From: Clostridium liquoris
GTDB lineage: Bacteria; Bacillota; Clostridia; Clostridiales; Clostridiaceae
DNA: 64,000 nucleotides
Assembly (NCBI RefSeq): GCF_002995785.1
Contig: NZ_PVXO01000005.1
Location: 1 to 64,000, forward strand
Direction of reading: 5' to 3'
The translations under genes were made by a program, and so were the position numbers. A model generated the notes under the pieces. It was not told the DNA's origin. It made no database searches and saw nothing but the letters and a program-made list of their open reading frames with translations. Positions 39,608 through 49,524 of this stretch are shown in pieces; position 1 is the first letter of the stretch; every line of letters begins with the position of its first letter.

Positions 39608-40465
39608 ATGGAAATTATCGATGTTATCGATGTTATTGTAAACTCAGTTAAAAATATTAAATTATCATCTATACTGGACATATTGGTAGTATCTTATATT
39701 TTTTATAAGAGTTATATTCTTATAAAAGAAACAAGAGCGGAACAGTTACTAAAAGGAATCATATTTATAATTATACTTATTCCCATAAGCAAGCTATTAA
39801 ATTTAGAAATGCTCTACTGGATTTTAAGTAATACAATTACTATAGGAGTTCTTTCATTAATAATTATATTTCAGCCAGAAATTCGTAGGGCACTAGAACA
39901 TATAGGTAGAAGTGCCTTTAATGATAAACATATACTAGAAGATGAAGAAACTATGGAAAAGGTTATAACAGAAATTGTAAATGCAGTGTATAACTTATCA
40001 AAGTCAAAAACCGGTGCACTTATAGTTATAGAAAGATTGACAGGTCTTGGAGAAACTATAAATACTGGTGTAAAATTAGATGCTTTGGTTTCTTCGGCAT
40101 TACTTGAGAATATCTTTGTAGTAAACACACCTCTTCATGATGGAGCTACTATAATAAGAAATGACAGAATAGTATCTGCAGGATGTTTTCTCCCTTTAAC
40201 AAGCAATAATAATTTAAATAAAACACTTGGTACGCGGCATAGAGCTGCTATAGGGTTATCTGAGAACTCAGATGGAATTATAATTGTTGTATCGGAAGAA
40301 ACAGGAGTTGTTTCTTTAGCTGTCAATGGTAATCTTACTAGGAATTATGATAAAGATAAATTAAAGGATATTCTAATAAGAATAATAAGAAAAAGTAAGA
40401 GTAAGAAATCGAATTTCAGGGAGCGGGTGGTAACGTGGATGAAAAAAACCAAAAACAACAAATAA
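39608..40465 (+). CDS. cdaA: Diadenylate cyclase CdaA
   Basis: 285 residues. Three membrane helices in the first 90 residues, then the DAC domain. Catalytic motifs are DGA at 178-180 (PLHDGATIIR) and RHR at 210-212 (GTRHRAAIG). It makes c-di-AMP from two ATP. GGGGGTGAG site upstream. A possible -10 (TATAAT at 39559-39564) lies upstream without a clear -35. The usual Firmicute order cdaA-cdaR-glmM is present but broken by three metabolic genes. Confidence 0.96.
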   Translation: MEIIDVIDVIVNSVKNIKLSSILDILVVSYIFYKSYILIKETRAEQLLKGIIFIIILIPISKLLNLEMLYWILSNTITIGVLSLIIIFQPEIRRALEHIGRSAFNDKHILEDEETMEKVITEIVNAVYNLSKSKTGALIVIERLTGLGETINTGVKLDALVSSALLENIFVVNTPLHDGATIIRNDRIVSAGCFLPLTSNNNLNKTLGTRHRAAIGLSENSDGIIIVVSEETGVVSLAVNGNLTRNYDKDKLKDILIRIIRKSKSKKSNFRERVVTWMKKTKNNK

Positions 40466-41676
40466 TCATTAAGATATGTTGCGTTATTGCTGCTTTTGGA
40501 TTATGGTTGTATATAACCAGTGTATTAAATCCTGTAAAAAATTACAAGAAAAATATACCTGTTACCATAATTAATGAAGACGCATTAGAACAATCTAGAT
40601 TAGCGTTAGTTCCTGGTCAAAAGCCATATGTTACACTTACCTTAAAGGGTACAATAAATGACATATATTCCGTTAATGAGGATCAATTTAAAGTAGTAGT
40701 TGATCTTGGGGCTTATGTGACTAAAAAAGGGGAAAATAATATACCCGTTCAAATACAACAAAGTCCAGATAATATAAAGATATTAAATAGTGATAATTTG
40801 TGGGTAAAAATAACACTAGATGACTTAGTTGAAAAAACTGTACCTTTAAAGGTAGTTACTTCGGGTAAGGCTAAAGATGGTTATTATCCTGGGGAACCTA
40901 GTACCAATATCACTGATGTATCTGTGAAGGGACCTGAAAGATTTGTAAAATTAATAGATAGAGGGGAAATAAGGTGTGATATAGATGGTATGTATAGAGA
41001 TCTAAATACAATATTACCTATACAAGCTGTTGATATTAATGGAAATGCTATAGGAGAAGTTAAGATTCAGCCTAAATCTGCAGAATTAAAGATCCCTATT
41101 AAAAAAGCCAAGTCTGTTGGTATAAATATAAAAACAACGGGAAAGTTAAATAATAATAGTGTATTGGATAAAATTACTGTAACGCCGGAAAAGGTAGATA
41201 TAGTAGGGGAAGAAAACATAATAAATAATATACCTAGTCTAGACACTGAACCTATAGATTTAGGAAATTTATCTGGAGATGAGGTTGCAGCAAAATTAAT
41301 ATTGCCTAAAGGAGTTACTTTAGTTAACAATAATGGATTTGTAAAGGTAAAAATATACTCAAACTCCATGATAAATAAGAATATTTCTTTAGATATAAAA
41401 ACTATAAATGAAGATAATAATTATAATACAACTTTAGATGCAGACAAAGCTGTTCTAAGTGTATCTGGATTAGAAACAGCCATAAATAATTTAAAACCAG
41501 AAGATATACAATGCTATGTAGATTTAAATTCCATGAAAGAGGGTGAGCATAAGCTCCCCGTTAAAGTAAATTTGCCAGAAGGAATAAAACTAGTATCAAT
41601 ATCTCCTGAAAATATTACTGTAAATATAAAAAAGAAAGTAACATCGGAGGGCGTAAATGTCAATCAGAATCAATAA
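40435..41676 (+). CDS. cdaR: CdaA regulator CdaR (YbbR-domain protein)
   Basis: 413 residues from a GTG start inside cdaA (31-base overlap). One N-terminal membrane helix (IIIKICCVIAAFGLWLYIT), then about four YbbR repeats outside the membrane (for example KVVTSGKAKDGYYPGEPS; KTTGKLNNNSVLDKITVTPE). It binds CdaA and tunes c-di-AMP synthesis. The end overlaps the next gene by 20 bases. Confidence 0.93.
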   Translation: MDEKNQKQQIIIKICCVIAAFGLWLYITSVLNPVKNYKKNIPVTIINEDALEQSRLALVPGQKPYVTLTLKGTINDIYSVNEDQFKVVVDLGAYVTKKGENNIPVQIQQSPDNIKILNSDNLWVKITLDDLVEKTVPLKVVTSGKAKDGYYPGEPSTNITDVSVKGPERFVKLIDRGEIRCDIDGMYRDLNTILPIQAVDINGNAIGEVKIQPKSAELKIPIKKAKSVGINIKTTGKLNNNSVLDKITVTPEKVDIVGEENIINNIPSLDTEPIDLGNLSGDEVAAKLILPKGVTLVNNNGFVKVKIYSNSMINKNISLDIKTINEDNNYNTTLDADKAVLSVSGLETAINNLKPEDIQCYVDLNSMKEGEHKLPVKVNLPEGIKLVSISPENITVNIKKKVTSEGVNVNQNQ

Positions 41677-43252
41677 TATAATATTGGATATAGAAGAAGA
41701 TATATCAGTATTAAAAGAAAAGGCTGGGAAAAGGTTGAAATTACCGGTTAATTCAATAAAAGATTTTAAAGTTTTAAGGGAGTCTATAGATGCAAGAAAA
41801 AAGAACTCTATAAAATTCAATTATACTGTAGAGGTAAGCTGCGATAATGAATCCAAAGTAGTATCAAAAATTAGGGATAAGGATGTAAAAATAGAAGAAG
41901 TAAAGTATAACGAAGAATTTAAATTTGGAGACAAATTGTTAAATCATAGACCTGTAATTATTGGAATGGGGCCAGCAGGCATGTTTGCTGGCCTTTTAAT
42001 GGCGCAAAAGGGATACAATCCAATAATAATAGAACGTGGAGAAAGTGTAGAGTATAGAACCAAGACTATAGACACATTTTGGAATGGAGGAGATTTTAAT
42101 AAAGAATCCAATATTCAATTTGGGGAAGGTGGAGCAGGTACCTTTTCTGATGGAAAGTTAACAACTAGAATAAAGGATTTCAGATGTGATTTTGTATTAG
42201 AGCAATTTGTAAAGAATGGAGCTCCGAAGGAAATTTTATATATGGGAAAACCTCATATAGGAACAGATATATTAAAGGAAGTAGTAAAGAATATAAGAAA
42301 TAAAATTATAGAATTAGGTGGAGAAATTCATTTCAATAGTAAGTTAGAGGACATTATAATAAAGGACAATAAAATAAAAGCGGCTATTGTAAATGGAAAA
42401 GAAATACCCTGTCAGGCATTAGTTTTAGCTGTTGGTCATAGTGCCAGAGACACATATGAGATGATATTTAATAGAAACATATTTATAGAACCTAAACCTT
42501 TTGCAATAGGAGTTAGAATTGAGCACCTACAAAGCATGATAGATGAAAATCAGTATGGAAAATATGCTGGTCATCCAAGGCTTAGAGCAGCAGATTATAG
42601 ATTGGCTTATAATACAAAAGGGAATAGAGGAGTATATAGTTTCTGCATGTGCCCGGGAGGTAATGTAGTAGCTGCGGCTTCTGAGGAAAAGAGGGTTGTA
42701 GTCAATGGCATGAGTTATTATAAAAGAGATGGTAAAAATGCTAATTCAGCCATAGTTGTATCTGTAACACCTGAAGATTTTCAGGGCAGTTCACCTTTGG
42801 CTGGAATGGAATTTCAAAGGCATTATGAAAGTTTGGCTTATAATGTAGGGGGGAAAGAATACTTTGCTCCAGTACAATTATTAGGTGATTTTATGGAAGA
42901 CAGGGTAAGCAAAAAAATAGGTAATATAGAACCAACTTATAAACCAGGATATGTTTTAAGTGATTTAGGACAATGTTTGCCAAGTTATGTAGTGGAATCT
43001 CTTAAAGAAGGTTTATTGAATTTTGATAAAAAAATAAAAGGATTTGCAGATAAAAATGCTGTGCTTACTGGAATAGAAACTAGAACATCAGCTCCAATTA
43101 GGATGCTTAGAAATGAGAACCTACAAAGTATATCTGTAGAAGGCATATACCCAGCTGGAGAAGGAGCAGGATATGCTGGAGGTATAATGTCCGCAGCGGT
43201 AGATGGATTAAAAGTGGCTGAATCCATAATGAAACAATGGGCGCCAATATAA
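41657..43252 (+). CDS. FAD-dependent dehydrogenase family protein
   Basis: 531 residues. A short N-terminal domain (about 1-90) is followed by an FAD-binding fold: PVIIGMGPAGMFAGLLMA at about 97-114, and a long middle region with GEGGAGTFSDGKL. The C terminus has GIYPAGEGAGYAGGIMSAAV. This is the conserved 'NAD(FAD)-utilising dehydrogenase' family found next to ybbR/glmM in many clostridia. The substrate is unknown. The start overlaps cdaR, suggesting coupled expression. Confidence 0.8.
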   Translation: MSIRINNIILDIEEDISVLKEKAGKRLKLPVNSIKDFKVLRESIDARKKNSIKFNYTVEVSCDNESKVVSKIRDKDVKIEEVKYNEEFKFGDKLLNHRPVIIGMGPAGMFAGLLMAQKGYNPIIIERGESVEYRTKTIDTFWNGGDFNKESNIQFGEGGAGTFSDGKLTTRIKDFRCDFVLEQFVKNGAPKEILYMGKPHIGTDILKEVVKNIRNKIIELGGEIHFNSKLEDIIIKDNKIKAAIVNGKEIPCQALVLAVGHSARDTYEMIFNRNIFIEPKPFAIGVRIEHLQSMIDENQYGKYAGHPRLRAADYRLAYNTKGNRGVYSFCMCPGGNVVAAASEEKRVVVNGMSYYKRDGKNANSAIVVSVTPEDFQGSSPLAGMEFQRHYESLAYNVGGKEYFAPVQLLGDFMEDRVSKKIGNIEPTYKPGYVLSDLGQCLPSYVVESLKEGLLNFDKKIKGFADKNAVLTGIETRTSAPIRMLRNENLQSISVEGIYPAGEGAGYAGGIMSAAVDGLKVAESIMKQWAPI

Positions 43253-43377
43253 CAGTTGAGATTTAATTTTCTGAAAACTTGTCATTTATAAGGAATATTT
43301 GTTAGAATATAATATAATGTATAGGTTTATTTTAATTAGTTAAAATTTTGACGATAAAATAAGAAGAGGTGTTTTTA

Positions 43378-44295
43378 ATGATTAAAAGTTTTGACGAAAT
43401 CTTATCAAAGGTTAAAAGCCAAGAAACTAAAAAGGTAGCAGTTGCAGTAGCACAGGATAGACCAGTACTAGAAGCAGTTAGAGATGCTAAAGAAAATAAC
43501 ATAGCTGATGCGATACTTGTTGGAAACAAAGGCGAAATAGAAGCTATAGCAAAAGAAATAGGAATGGATCTAAATAAATTTGAAATTGTACATGAGCCAG
43601 ATGTAAAGAAAGCTGCATTAAAAGCAGTAGAATTAGCATCCACTGGCAAAGCTGATATGGTTATGAAGGGATTAGTTGATACAGCAAATTTCTTAAGAGC
43701 TGTATTAAATAAAGAAGTAGGTTTGAGAACTGGAAAGCTAATGTCCCATGTAGCTGTTTTTGAAACAGAAAAATTTGATAGACTACTTTTCTTAACAGAC
43801 GTTGCATTTAATATGTATCCAGAACTTAAGGACAAAGTTGATATAATAAATAATGCAGCTACTGTTGCTCGTGCTATAGGAATTGAACGTCCAAAGGTTG
43901 CAGCAGTATGTGCAGTTGAAGTTGTAAATCCTAATATGCCAGAAACAATAGATGCTTCAATACTTGCAAAAATGAGTGATAGAGGACAGATAAAGGGTTG
44001 TGTAGTTGATGGACCTTTTGCATTAGATAATGCTTTATCAGAAGAAGCTGCAGCTCATAAGAAAGTAACAGGAGAAGTAGCAGGAAAAGCAGATATATTA
44101 TTACTTCCAAACATTCAGGCAGGCAATATAATGTATAAAACATTAACATATACAACTGATTCAAAGAATGGCTGCCTATTAGTAGGCACATCTGCACCGG
44201 TTGTATTAACTTCAAGAAATGACAGTCACGAAACAAAGATGTACTCAATAGCTTTAGCAGCATTAGTTGCTAACAATATGAAAAAAGGGAAATAG
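43378..44295 (+). CDS. ptb: Phosphate butyryltransferase
   Basis: 305 residues from the ATG at 43378 behind AAGAGGTG. It turns butyryl-CoA and phosphate into butyryl phosphate. Family motifs include VMKGLVDTANFLRAVLNKE and LLPNIQAGNIMYKTL. It forms the classical pair with buk, giving one ATP per butyrate, and so links the pyruvate made from glutamate to butyrate production. Confidence 0.95.
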   Translation: MIKSFDEILSKVKSQETKKVAVAVAQDRPVLEAVRDAKENNIADAILVGNKGEIEAIAKEIGMDLNKFEIVHEPDVKKAALKAVELASTGKADMVMKGLVDTANFLRAVLNKEVGLRTGKLMSHVAVFETEKFDRLLFLTDVAFNMYPELKDKVDIINNAATVARAIGIERPKVAAVCAVEVVNPNMPETIDASILAKMSDRGQIKGCVVDGPFALDNALSEEAAAHKKVTGEVAGKADILLLPNIQAGNIMYKTLTYTTDSKNGCLLVGTSAPVVLTSRNDSHETKMYSIALAALVANNMKKGK

Positions 44296-44322
44296 TACTT
44301 TTGAATAAACGGAGGGAAAGAA

Positions 44323-45393
44323 ATGTCAAAAAAATTATTAATAATAAATCCAGGTTCTACATCAACAAAAATAGCTGTATTTGATGATGAAAACTTAGTT
44401 TTAGAAGAAACCCTAAGACATTCAGCTGAAGAAATAGGAAAGTATGATACTATTTATGATCAGTTCCATTTTAGAGAGGAAGTAATACTTAACGTATTGA
44501 AAGAAAAGGGATTTGACATAAATACTTTAGATGCAATAGTTGGTAGAGGCGGACTTTTAAAACCTGTAGAAGGTGGTACATATACTGTAAATAAAGCTAT
44601 GCTTGATGATTTAAAAACCACTGTAAGAGGAGAACATGCTTCAAACTTGGGCGGAATTATAGGCAATGAAATAGCAAAATCATTGGGAATACCAGCATTT
44701 ATTGTAGATCCTATTGTTGTTGATGAACTTCAGGATGTGGCAAGAGTTTCCGGTATGCCAGAAATTGAAAGAAAGAGTATATTTCATGCATTAAACCAAA
44801 AGGCAGTAGCTAGAAGATATGCAAAAGAAAATGGAAAACCTTACACAGATATAAGAGTTATAGTAGGACATATGGGTGGTGGAGCATCTGTTGGTGTACA
44901 CAAAGGTGGAAGAATAATAGATGTTAACAATGCATTAGATGGGGAAGGTCCATTTTCACCAGAAAGAACAGGCGGACTTCCAAGTGGAGATTTAGTTAGA
45001 CTTTGCTATTCAGGTAAATTTACTTTAGAAGAAATGTTAAAGAAAGTAAATGGAAAAGGTGGAGTTGTTGCTTACCTTGGAACAAACGACTTCAGAGAGC
45101 TTGAAGCTAAAGCATCAGAAGGTGACAAACATTTTAAATTAATATTAGATGCATTTATTTATCAAATGGCTAAAGAAATAGGAAAATGTGCAGCAGTACT
45201 AGAAGGAAAAGTTGACGCAATTATATTAACAGGTGGAATAGCTTACAGCAAGTATGTAACTTCAGAGATTCAGAAAAAGGTTGGATTTATAGCTCCATTT
45301 GTAATTTATCCAGGAGAAGATGAAATGTTAGCATTAGCTCAAGGTGGATTAAGAGTGTTAAATGGAGAAGAAGCTGCAAAAGAATACAAATAA
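44323..45393 (+). CDS. buk: Butyrate kinase
   Basis: 356 residues, ASKHA fold. [19 protein letters not shown] at the N terminus is the phosphate-binding motif; [17 protein letters not shown] and [15 protein letters not shown] are family motifs. Converts butyryl phosphate and ADP to butyrate and ATP. Starts 28 bases after ptb. Confidence 0.96.
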   Translation: MSKKLLIINPGSTSTKIAVFDDENLVLEETLRHSAEEIGKYDTIYDQFHFREEVILNVLKEKGFDINTLDAIVGRGGLLKPVEGGTYTVNKAMLDDLKTTVRGEHASNLGGIIGNEIAKSLGIPAFIVDPIVVDELQDVARVSGMPEIERKSIFHALNQKAVARRYAKENGKPYTDIRVIVGHMGGGASVGVHKGGRIIDVNNALDGEGPFSPERTGGLPSGDLVRLCYSGKFTLEEMLKKVNGKGGVVAYLGTNDFRELEAKASEGDKHFKLILDAFIYQMAKEIGKCAAVLEGKVDAIILTGGIAYSKYVTSEIQKKVGFIAPFVIYPGEDEMLALAQGGLRVLNGEEAAKEYK

Positions 45394-45408
45394 TTTAGCA
45401 GTTTATAT

Positions 45409-45440
45409 AATGACCAGTGATGAAAATCACTGGTCATTTG
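45409..45440 (+). terminator. Terminator of ptb-buk
   Basis: A perfect 13-pair stem: AATGACCAGTGAT (45409-45421) with ATCACTGGTCATT (45426-45438) and a four-base loop GAAA, followed by TGTT. Confidence 0.88.
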
Positions 45441-45504
45441 TTAAATTTATATATATATATTGTTAAATTATTAGAAACATTAACATTTACATAGGGCATT
45501 TTTA

Positions 45505-45533
45505 TTGTTAGTAAGAGAAAATTATATTATAAT
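45505..45533 (+). promoter_or_regulatory. Promoter of glmM
   Basis: A -35 TTGTTA (45505-45510), a 17-base spacer and a perfect -10 TATAAT (45528-45533), leaving a leader of about 95 bases. The rest of the 241-base gap is AT-rich with no further structure I can support. Confidence 0.82.
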
Positions 45534-45634
45534 TAGTCTGTGGCTTTATGATATTTTATACATGATATAAATTATAGTGATTTATTGAAAAATTAATATT
45601 GAATATTGGATAAAATAAAAAGAGAGGTATTAAA

Positions 45635-46981
45635 ATGGGTAGGATGTTTGGAACAGACGGAGTTAGAGGAATTGCTAATGATGAACTGACAGCAGATACA
45701 GCTTATAGTCTTGGAAGAGCAGGAGCTTATGTGTTAACAGAAGGGACGCATAAACCTAAAATATTGGTAGGAATGGATACCAGAATATCTGGATATATGT
45801 TAGAAAGTTCTTTAGTAGCAGGAATTCTTTCTGTAGGAGCGGAAGCAATTTGCGTAGGAGTTATACCAACTCCGGCAGTAGCGTATCTTACAAGAAAATA
45901 TGGAGCAGATGCTGGAGTAGTTATATCTGCATCTCATAACCCAGTAGAGTATAATGGAATAAAGTTCTTTGATGGTAAGGGATATAAGCTTCCTGATGAA
46001 TTAGAAGATAGAATTCAAAGTGTAATAGAGAATAATTTTGAAGGAGTACCATGCCCTACAGGAGCAGATATAGGAAGAAAAGTTGTTGAAAAAGGTGCTT
46101 TAGAGGACTATATGGAATTTGCTAAAAATACTATAAAGACTGATTTAAAAGGCCTTAAAGTGGCTCTTGATTGTGCTAATGGCGCGGCTTACAAAGTAGC
46201 AGTAGAAGCTTTTAGGGAACTTGGGGCTGAAGTATTACCTATAAACAATGATCCAGATGGTATAAATATAAACAAAAATTGCGGATCAACTCATCCTGGA
46301 GAACTTATGGAATACGTAGTTAAGAAAGGATGTGACTTAGGCCTGGCATTTGATGGAGACGCAGATAGATGTTTAGCTGTAGATGAAAAAGGAAACCTTA
46401 TAAATGGTGACTTTATAATGGCTATTTGCGGTAAGAATATGAAGAAATGTGGTAAGCTAGATAAAAATACAGTAGTAGTTACTGTAATGAGCAATATGGG
46501 ACTTTTCATTGCTATGGATAAAGAAGGTATAAATCTTGTAAAAACAAAAGTTGGAGACAGATACGTTCTTGAAGAAATGCTAAAGAAAGGTTATAAAATA
46601 GGAGGAGAACAATCAGGCCATATAATATTCCTAGATTATAACACTACAGGAGATGGTCTTGTAACCGCTATTCAACTTTCAGCTATTGTTAAAAATAGTG
46701 GGAAAACATTATCACAGTTAGCTTCTATCATGAGGGAATTACCTCAAGTTTTAGTAAATGCTGCAGTACCAAATGATAAAAAGAACATTTACATAGAAGA
46801 CAGTGAGATATCAGAAGAAATAAGGAAGATAGAAAAAAAGATGGATGGCAAGGGAAGAGTTTTAATAAGACCTTCAGGTACCGAACCCCTAGTGAGAGTT
46901 ATGCTTGAAGGAGAAGATCAAAAAGAAATTGATGAAATAGCCCACTCCTTAGCTAAGTTGATTGTAGAAAAGGCAAAGTAA
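45635..46981 (+). CDS. glmM: Phosphoglucosamine mutase
   Basis: 448 residues. It converts glucosamine-6-phosphate to glucosamine-1-phosphate for peptidoglycan. The phosphoserine is Ser100 in VISASHNP, the metal loop is DGDADR, and the phosphate-binding [12 protein letters not shown] lies near the C terminus. In other Firmicutes GlmM inhibits CdaA, so its nearness to cdaA is functional. It is followed by glmS, which makes its substrate. Confidence 0.97.
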   Translation: MGRMFGTDGVRGIANDELTADTAYSLGRAGAYVLTEGTHKPKILVGMDTRISGYMLESSLVAGILSVGAEAICVGVIPTPAVAYLTRKYGADAGVVISASHNPVEYNGIKFFDGKGYKLPDELEDRIQSVIENNFEGVPCPTGADIGRKVVEKGALEDYMEFAKNTIKTDLKGLKVALDCANGAAYKVAVEAFRELGAEVLPINNDPDGININKNCGSTHPGELMEYVVKKGCDLGLAFDGDADRCLAVDEKGNLINGDFIMAICGKNMKKCGKLDKNTVVVTVMSNMGLFIAMDKEGINLVKTKVGDRYVLEEMLKKGYKIGGEQSGHIIFLDYNTTGDGLVTAIQLSAIVKNSGKTLSQLASIMRELPQVLVNAAVPNDKKNIYIEDSEISEEIRKIEKKMDGKGRVLIRPSGTEPLVRVMLEGEDQKEIDEIAHSLAKLIVEKAK

Positions 46982-46999
46982 TTTACTTTATGTAGTTTA

Positions 47000-47027
47000 G
47001 CTATTCCATTTACTATAATGGAATAGC
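47000..47027 (+). terminator. Hairpin after glmM
   Basis: A perfect 11-pair stem GCTATTCCATT (47000-47010) with AATGGAATAGC (47017-47027) and no T tract. Probably a weak terminator or mRNA 3' end. Confidence 0.6.
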
Positions 47028-47054
47028 ATATTCAATTAATAACTAATTTTGTCA

Positions 47055-47083
47055 TTGACCAAAGCTATTATTAAAAATATAAT
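47055..47083 (+). promoter_or_regulatory. Promoter of glucosamine synthase glmS
   Basis: A -35 TTGACC (47055-47060), a 17-base spacer and a perfect -10 TATAAT (47078-47083). The transcript starts near 47090, leaving about 70 bases before the ribozyme cleavage site. The 449-base gap 46982-47430 holds the glmM hairpin, this promoter, the ribozyme and a 3' stem-loop. Confidence 0.88.
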
Positions 47084-47161
47084 AAAATATAGTGCTTAAT
47101 ATGTAAAAGGAAGTGATGCTTATAGAAAGGAATATATGGAACTTTTAATATTATTATAAAA

Positions 47162-47320
47162 AGCGCCAGGACTTAAGTAGATTACACTTAAATCAAAGAT
47201 TTGGAGTGTCACTTAAGTTGACGAGGATGGGGAGTATCGAATCTTCGGCGGGTGCCCCACGGTATCGCACTACCGTTAAAGATTGATAAAACCGAAAAGC
47301 AATTTTCGATACAATATCAG
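47162..47320 (+). ncRNA. glmS self-cleaving ribozyme riboswitch
   Basis: The core starts AGCGCCAGGACTTAAG at 47162. GTTGACGAGGATGGGG, then TATCGAATCTTCGGCGGG, TGCCCCACGG and CACTACCGTTAAAG follow in the order of the known ribozyme. Cleavage should occur between A47162 and G47163. It uses glucosamine-6-phosphate as cofactor and destabilises the glmS mRNA, giving product feedback. P1 is extended by the AGTAGATTACACTTAAATC region. Confidence 0.96.
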
Positions 47321-47369
47321 TCAGGTGTTAAAACCTTAAGCCTAGGGTCATGGCGAGAATATAATGACC

Positions 47370-47401
47370 TGCTTTTCTGTTTCATAATAACTAGAAAAGC
47401 A
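47370..47401 (+). other. Stem-loop between ribozyme and glmS
   Basis: TGCTTTTCT (47370-47378) pairs perfectly with AGAAAAGCA (47393-47401). It lies after the ribozyme core and 12 bases before the glmS ribosome binding site. There is no T run. It is not part of the ribozyme as I know it; a role in mRNA decay after cleavage is possible. Confidence 0.5.
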
Positions 47402-47430
47402 TAAATTGAAATGTGAAAGGAAGATTTTTT

Positions 47431-49257
47431 ATGTGCGGAATAGTAGGATATATAGGGAAAAAACAGGCTTCAGATATATTAATAGAAGGATTATCAAAAC
47501 TTGAATATAGAGGATATGATTCAGCAGGTGTAGCTATCATAGACAATGATTCAATAAATGTAATGAAATGCAAGGGCAGATTGGCTAATTTAGAGCAAAA
47601 GTTAAAAGAGGCTCCTTTAAAAGGATCATTAGGTATTGGACACACAAGATGGGCAACTCATGGAGAACCATCAGATGTAAACTCACATCCACATAGTAAT
47701 GAAAAAGGAACAATTAGCGTTGTTCACAATGGAATAATAGAAAATTACATTCACTTAAGAGAATGGTTAACTTCTAAGGGATACAATTTTAAATCAGAAA
47801 CTGATACAGAAGTTATACCTCATTTAATAGATTATTTCTATAATGGAGATTTGCTAGATGCTGTTATGAAAGCAGCAGCTAAAATGGAAGGCAGCTATGC
47901 AATAGGAGTAATATCAAGCAATGAACCAGATAAAATAGTAGCTGTAAGAAAAGATAGCCCTATGATAGTAGGCCTTGGAAAAGATGAATATTTTATAGCT
48001 TCAGATATACCAGCAGTATTAAATCATACTAGGGATGTATATCTTCTTAATGACAAAGAATTTGTTGTATTAACAAGGGATGGAGTAAAATTATTTACTG
48101 AAGATAAAGAACAAATAGAAAGAGAAGTATACCATGTAACTTGGAATGCAGATGCTGCTGAAAAAGGCGGCTATGAAGATTTCATGTTAAAAGAAATACA
48201 TGAACAACCAAAGGCTATAAAAGATACTATGACTTCAAGAGTAATGATGGGGAAACCAATAACCCTTGATGATATAAAAATAACAAAACAGCAAATAGAA
48301 AATATAAACAAAATATATATAGTTGCTTGTGGTACAGCTTACCACGCTGGAGTAGTTGGCAAGTATGTAATAGAGAGGCTAGCAAGAATACCAGTAGAAG
48401 TAGATATAGCTTCAGAATTTAGATATAGAAATCCAATAATAGATGAAAAAACATTAATGATAGTAATAAGCCAATCGGGAGAAACTGCAGACACCTTAGC
48501 TGCTTTAAGAGAAGCAAAGAGCCATGAAGCTAGAGTTATTGCTGTAACAAATGTTATTGGAAGCTCAGTGTCAAGAGAAGCTGATGATGTTTTATACACT
48601 TGGGCTGGACCAGAAATTGCAGTAGCATCCACAAAGGCTTATGAAACTCAGCTTATAGCAATGTATATAATAGCATTATTTTTCGCTCAGAATAAAGGAA
48701 CTTTAAGTGAAGCGGAATTAGAAGAATTAAAGAAAGAAATGCTAAAATTGCCTGAAAAAGCACAGAAATGCTTAAATCATAAAGAAGTAATACAGAGGTT
48801 TGCATCTAAGAATTACATGCACAAGGATATATTCTTCTTAGGAAGAGGTCTTGATTATGCAGTAGCTATGGAAGGTTCATTGAAGCTTAAGGAAATATCT
48901 TATATCCACTCAGAAGCTTATGCAGGGGGAGAGCTAAAGCACGGTCCAATAGCTTTAATAGAAAAAGGGACAGTGGTAATAGCACTTGCAACTCAAGATG
49001 ATTTATTTGAAAAAATGGTAAGCAACGTAAAAGAAGTTACAACTAGAGGAGCACGTGTTTTAGGATTAGCTTTTGAAGGCAAGGAAAGCATAGAAAAAAC
49101 AGTGGATTCGGCAATATATCTACCAAGAACCAATCCATTATTTGCACCAGTACTTTCTGTAATCCCATTACAGTTATTCTCATATTATGTAGCAGTACAA
49201 AAAGGCTGCGACGTTGATAAGCCAAGGAATTTAGCCAAGTCAGTTACAGTTGAATAG
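47431..49257 (+). CDS. glmS: Glutamine-fructose-6-phosphate aminotransferase (glucosamine synthase)
   Basis: 608 residues from the ATG at 47431; this start is certain because Cys must follow Met as the N-terminal nucleophile (MCGIVGYIGKK). An N-terminal glutaminase domain (1-240, with RGYDSAG and HTRWATHGEP) feeds ammonia to two SIS sugar-isomerase domains (VACGTAYHAG; SQSGETADTLAALREAK). The C terminus is DKPRNLAKSVTVE. First step of amino-sugar synthesis, controlled by the ribozyme before it. Confidence 0.98.
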   Translation: MCGIVGYIGKKQASDILIEGLSKLEYRGYDSAGVAIIDNDSINVMKCKGRLANLEQKLKEAPLKGSLGIGHTRWATHGEPSDVNSHPHSNEKGTISVVHNGIIENYIHLREWLTSKGYNFKSETDTEVIPHLIDYFYNGDLLDAVMKAAAKMEGSYAIGVISSNEPDKIVAVRKDSPMIVGLGKDEYFIASDIPAVLNHTRDVYLLNDKEFVVLTRDGVKLFTEDKEQIEREVYHVTWNADAAEKGGYEDFMLKEIHEQPKAIKDTMTSRVMMGKPITLDDIKITKQQIENINKIYIVACGTAYHAGVVGKYVIERLARIPVEVDIASEFRYRNPIIDEKTLMIVISQSGETADTLAALREAKSHEARVIAVTNVIGSSVSREADDVLYTWAGPEIAVASTKAYETQLIAMYIIALFFAQNKGTLSEAELEELKKEMLKLPEKAQKCLNHKEVIQRFASKNYMHKDIFFLGRGLDYAVAMEGSLKLKEISYIHSEAYAGGELKHGPIALIEKGTVVIALATQDDLFEKMVSNVKEVTTRGARVLGLAFEGKESIEKTVDSAIYLPRTNPLFAPVLSVIPLQLFSYYVAVQKGCDVDKPRNLAKSVTVE

Positions 49258-49282
49258 TTGTCCACATTAGTTTAAAAAATTG

Positions 49283-49333
49283 ATCCACATTGTTGATTAA
49301 AAATAATCAGCAATGTGGATTGTTTTTTGTTTT
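49283..49333 (+). terminator. Terminator of glmS
   Basis: ATCCACATTG followed by TTGATTA (49283-49299) pairs with TAATCAGCAATGTGGAT (49304-49320), with one mismatch, and a T-rich tract follows (TGTTTTTTGTTTT). This is the boundary between core genes and the accessory lanthipeptide region. Confidence 0.92.
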
Positions 49334-49422
49334 AGAGGAAAAACAGGAGCTTTTTAGGTAGGTGTACTTTGCCCATATTACTATGAAAGAGGTAGTATAT
49401 CTATCAAATGGAAGACAATTTA

Positions 49423-49431
49423 TGGTATAAT
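49423..49431 (+). promoter_or_regulatory. Extended -10 promoter of the regulator pair
   Basis: TGGTATAAT (49423-49431) is an extended -10 element (TGn plus TATAAT). No good -35 is seen 17 bases upstream. The leader before the response-regulator gene would be about 85 bases. Confidence 0.6.
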
Positions 49432-49524
49432 ATTATTGGGTATAGCTGATAAAAGTGTTAAATATAGTATATGAATTGGATTATGTAATGTTCATAGACT
49501 AGATAAGATGTGGGGGTATTTATT

